Shown piece after piece: positions 32,502 to 34,713 of a DNA stretch of 34,713 nucleotides. The position numbers and the translations under genes were made by a program. The stretch is from Steroidobacteraceae bacterium (GTDB lineage: Bacteria; Pseudomonadota; Gammaproteobacteria; Steroidobacterales; Steroidobacteraceae): the NCBI GenBank assembly GCA_017853175.1, contig JAFMKA010000013.1:1-34713 (forward strand), given 5' to 3'. Below the pieces are notes generated by a model. It was given only the letters and a program-made list of their open reading frames with translations, was not told where the DNA came from and did not search any database. Positions within the stretch are counted from its first letter, which is position 1. Every line of letters begins with the position of its first letter.

Positions 32502-33551
32502 TCAGATGATGCCGCGCTCAGCCATACGCGAAATCGCGTCAGCCTGGCGCTGCTGAAAATAAGCGCGATCGGGAATCACGAGCTTGCCACCTTGCAGCAA
32601 TCCGTTTCGTCGGCGTAAATCAGCGTTGGCAAAAGAGTCGGCGAACATTTCGAGCGCTTGTCGAGAGAGCATATTTGCCATGGCAGGACGACGTCGGTAT
32701 GACCGTAGTCCCGCCATATCTAGAAATGTAGATGCAACCGAAGAATTACCCGCGCCAGCGACGACCATCTGATTGCCGTGATAATCGATGACATCGGAAT
32801 AGCCGTTACTCGAGTCGACGGGTACGTCGATTCCGAGTAACGCTGCCGTGTTGGCCGATACGACGTATGCAAGATTTTCAAGGGCACGAGCCCGTCGTGC
32901 GATTTGTTTGATCGTGAGATTGGGTGAGGCCACTTCGCTCGTAGAGTGAAGGAAGACCTCTGCTCCACGAATAGCGTGAGCGCGCGCCACCTCAGGATAG
33001 AGAATTTCTTCGGACGCGATCGCTGCAATTTTTCCGATGGCCGTATGGGCAACTGGGAAGACGCCCTCGATTCCGTACAGGTCGAGGTATTTATCCCACA
33101 CGTCATGTGGCGTCGGAGCAAAGATCGAAATCAGGCGTCGATATGTGAGCACTCGATTACCCGACGGATCGAAAACCCAGCAGGCCTGGAAATAAAGGCC
33201 GGGAAAATTCGGATCCGTCTCGTAGCCGTTTCCGGCCAGAAATATGCCGTGCTTCTGCGAAATGGCTCCTAACCGCTCGTACTCTGGACCGTCGGGAGCA
33301 ATCGCACCCTTTGCTGCCCATTCCGGAATGGTCTCACCCCAAGGCGGACCAGACAGAATGTACTCCGGCAATACGACGAGTTTGAGATCGGCGCCGATCC
33401 ATCGATTTGCGCCCATGATGGCTTGATCGATCCGACTCAAAGATGCAGACATGCGAGCAGCCGCAGCCTCGCGATTGTGGTCGGGATGAACGCCGTCACA
33501 ATCGATTTGCAAAGCCAGTGCGATGTAACGATCGAGTAATGGGCTATTCAT
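32502..33551 (-). CDS. Nitrilase-superfamily protein with substituted catalytic Cys and Lys
   Basis: A 349-residue carbon-nitrogen-hydrolase-fold protein. The Glu of the triad is present (LPEY, E63). The Lys motif reads TYRRL, with Arg139 where Lys is expected. The Cys motif reads IASEEILYPE, with Ser180 where Cys is expected. The surrounding pattern, ARAHAIRGAEVFLHSTSE and ARALENLAYVVSANTA, is otherwise clear family sequence. With Cys and Lys both replaced, ordinary amidase or nitrilase chemistry is unlikely. It may be a binding protein or a variant enzyme. Its ATG overlaps the upstream NTF2-like stop (ATGA), indicating the two act together. Confidence 0.85.
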   Translation of the reverse strand: MNSPLLDRYIALALQIDCDGVHPDHNREAAAARMSASLSRIDQAIMGANRWIGADLKLVVLPEYILSGPPWGETIPEWAAKGAIAPDGPEYERLGAISQKHGIFLAGNGYETDPNFPGLYFQACWVFDPSGNRVLTYRRLISIFAPTPHDVWDKYLDLYGIEGVFPVAHTAIGKIAAIASEEILYPEVARAHAIRGAEVFLHSTSEVASPNLTIKQIARRARALENLAYVVSANTAALLGIDVPVDSSNGYSDVIDYHGNQMVVAGAGNSSVASTFLDMAGLRSYRRRPAMANMLSRQALEMFADSFANADLRRRNGLLQGGKLVIPDRAYFQQRQADAISRMAERGII

Positions 33552-33982
33552 TTATGAAGTTCCGAAAGTCGGCTCTCTGCGAGATCGCTGAATGTATCAA
33601 GTTCGATGATGCTGCCGGCCTGAACGAGAAATCGATCACACCAGCGGATGCGAGAAAAGTTTTTTCCGTCCGCCCAAGATCCGCTCATCTCGCCACGCAC
33701 ATAGATGGCAAAACCCCCAGCCGCCTCACAGGCTTCAAAGCTGTCACATTGCTTGCGTACTTCTCGATATCGACTGGCAGCGAAGTCTGAAAATTCGGTT
33801 AGGTTCGAAAATCGATACCCTCCCGAAATCGAGATGCGTTGGCCCGGCGCCATGAGTTTGGACGCGGCGTCCAGATCTCCCGCGGCCATCGCGTCAAACC
33901 ATCGGCGTACCAGGTCGATCGCATCGCCGCGCTCACCGCGCGCCGAGCCTACGACGATTCTGCCTTCACCGAGGGTGGACAT
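33548..33982 (-). CDS. NTF2-like (SnoaL-type) protein
   Basis: A 144-residue protein with the NTF2-like alpha+beta cone layout: an N-terminal helix DAIDLVRRWFDAMAAGDLDA, then a strand with QRISISGG, a helix SDFAASRYREVRKQCDSFEA, and C-terminal strands ending QAGSIIELDTFSDLAE. SnoaL-like members serve as small cyclases, isomerases or ligand-binding partners; no catalytic residues can be assigned here. I chose the ATG at 33982, with GAGG about 11 bases upstream; a longer frame extends through the intergenic region and into the divergent gene. It is the first gene of the three-gene minus-strand unit with the nitrilase-like and MDR genes. Confidence 0.75.
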   Translation of the reverse strand: MSTLGEGRIVVGSARGERGDAIDLVRRWFDAMAAGDLDAASKLMAPGQRISISGGYRFSNLTEFSDFAASRYREVRKQCDSFEACEAAGGFAIYVRGEMSGSWADGKNFSRIRWCDRFLVQAGSIIELDTFSDLAESRLSELHK

Positions 33983-34122
33983 GGTTTTATCGACCTCTGC
34001 CGCTTTGTGACGGGTTACTTGATAGGGCAAGTATGCCCGAGCGGGATACCTGGTGACGACCTGTAGCCGTGGCGCGGGCAATGTCTTAGCCTTTAGCCCA
34101 TCTCTCAACCCGGGAATCTTCC
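33983..34122. promoter_or_regulatory. Divergent intergenic region with a small inverted repeat
   Basis: These 140 bases lie between the NTF2-like gene (minus) and the S9 peptidase gene (plus). An inverted repeat, GGGCA at 34025-34029 and TGCCC at 34034-34038, overlaps a minus-strand CATACT that could be a -10 box, so an operator is possible. No strong sigma-70 promoter pair is visible for either gene. Confidence 0.3.
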
Positions 34123-34713
34123 ATGAAGACCGTCCACCTTCGGAAATTTGCCTTTCGTTTGCTCGCCGCTTTTTTGCCCGTATGGGCTTCGGTACCTGCC
34201 CTCTCCCAAACACGGTCAGTAGAGCCTCTCACACCAGAGCGAATGTGGTCGCTGGTTCGTCTGGGCGAAACGGATATCTCTCCTGATGGTCGTCTCGCCG
34301 TAGTGACGGTGACGCAATTCGATATCAAAGAAAACAAAAGCTCAACGGACCTCTGGATTTTTTCCACCGATGGTCGGACATCGCGTCGGCTGACGAGCGA
34401 CAAGGCAACGGACGCGTCGCCACGTTTTAGCCCGGATGGATCTCTGATCGCTTTTGTTTCTAAGCGAGGGGATGACGAGGAAACACAGATCTACATCATT
34501 CCCGTCGACGGCGGTGAGGCTCAGCGCCTGACCAACGTTCCTACGGGAGCTAACGCACCGAAGTGGTTCCCCGACGGTCAAAAGATCGCATTTGCCTCGC
34601 CGATCTGGATCGATCTCGTACGCTGGGAAGATCAGGCCAAGCGTTTAAAAGAGCGCGCGAAAAGCAAAATGTCTGCGCAAGTGTGGGATCGTGCTCCGAT
34701 CTCTTACTGGGAT
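34123..34713 (+). CDS. S9-family (prolyl oligopeptidase-like) peptidase, 3' partial
   Basis: The first 197 residues of an exported protein that continues past the window end. A signal peptide covers about residues 1-29 (basic start, hydrophobic core FRLLAAFLPVWASVPA, then LSQ). TolB-like beta-propeller repeats follow: ISPDGRLAVVTV, SPRFSPDGSLIAFVS with IYIIPVDGGEAQRLT, and PKWFPDGQKIAFAS. This combination is typical of S9 peptidases of the DPP/acylaminoacyl-peptidase type, whose catalytic alpha/beta-hydrolase domain would lie in the missing part. The start is ATG at 34123. Without the C-terminus, a TolB-like binding protein cannot be fully excluded, but the length of the region before the first repeat favours S9. 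Confidence 0.8.
   Translation, partial: MKTVHLRKFAFRLLAAFLPVWASVPALSQTRSVEPLTPERMWSLVRLGETDISPDGRLAVVTVTQFDIKENKSSTDLWIFSTDGRTSRRLTSDKATDASPRFSPDGSLIAFVSKRGDDEETQIYIIPVDGGEAQRLTNVPTGANAPKWFPDGQKIAFASPIWIDLVRWEDQAKRLKERAKSKMSAQVWDRAPISYWD

Overview
This is a dense chromosomal stretch, apparently from a gammaproteobacterium. The basis is a double-length UvrA, a biosynthetic threonine deaminase with two ACT-like repeats, DUF3429, DUF2062 and Lol-type lipoproteins; I cannot place it below class. I see no tRNA, rRNA, CRISPR array, transposase, integrase or attachment site. Most neighbouring genes overlap or lie within about 40 bases of each other, and many starts are GTG or TTG.

Region 1 (3-9926, plus strand) is one apparent operon: a tandem 'dimeric' UvrA that begins before the window, a small Cys-rich protein, a VanZ-like membrane protein, a DUF2062 membrane protein, a CFA-synthase-family methyltransferase, and a secreted TPR protein with a TonB-type C-terminus.

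Region 2 (9892-22473, minus strand) is the most interesting part. It is an 11-gene, 12.6-kb, tightly coupled cassette. In transcription order it encodes three predicted lipoproteins, a transmembrane Ser/Thr kinase, an FHA-like/TM/PEGA/SUMF1 protein, a small one-TM protein, a MotA/TolQ/ExbB-type protein, an Hsp70/actin-like protein fused to an FHA domain, two paralogous VWA proteins, and a fourth lipoprotein. The two VWA proteins each start with a TM segment carrying an Asp placed as in ExbD and TolR. I read the whole as a trans-envelope machine: an ion-driven TolQ/ExbB-like core in the inner membrane, VWA and PEGA/SUMF1 domains in the periplasm, lipoproteins at the outer membrane, and kinase/FHA signalling in the cytoplasm. 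It does not match a system I can name.

Region 3 (22597-31502) holds an MFS exporter (minus), divergent from a tandem alpha/beta-hydrolase protein that lacks both nucleophile serines and a LOG-family phosphoribohydrolase (plus). A minus-strand operon follows: ilvA, an intact alpha/beta hydrolase, DUF3429 and an AI-2E-family transporter. A second MFS gene is divergent from ilvA.

Region 4 (31486-34713) holds an enoyl-reductase-like MDR protein, a nitrilase-fold protein whose catalytic Cys and Lys are replaced, and an NTF2-like protein (all minus), divergent from the start of an S9 peptidase that runs off the window end.

All functions are read from motifs by eye; no database search was run.
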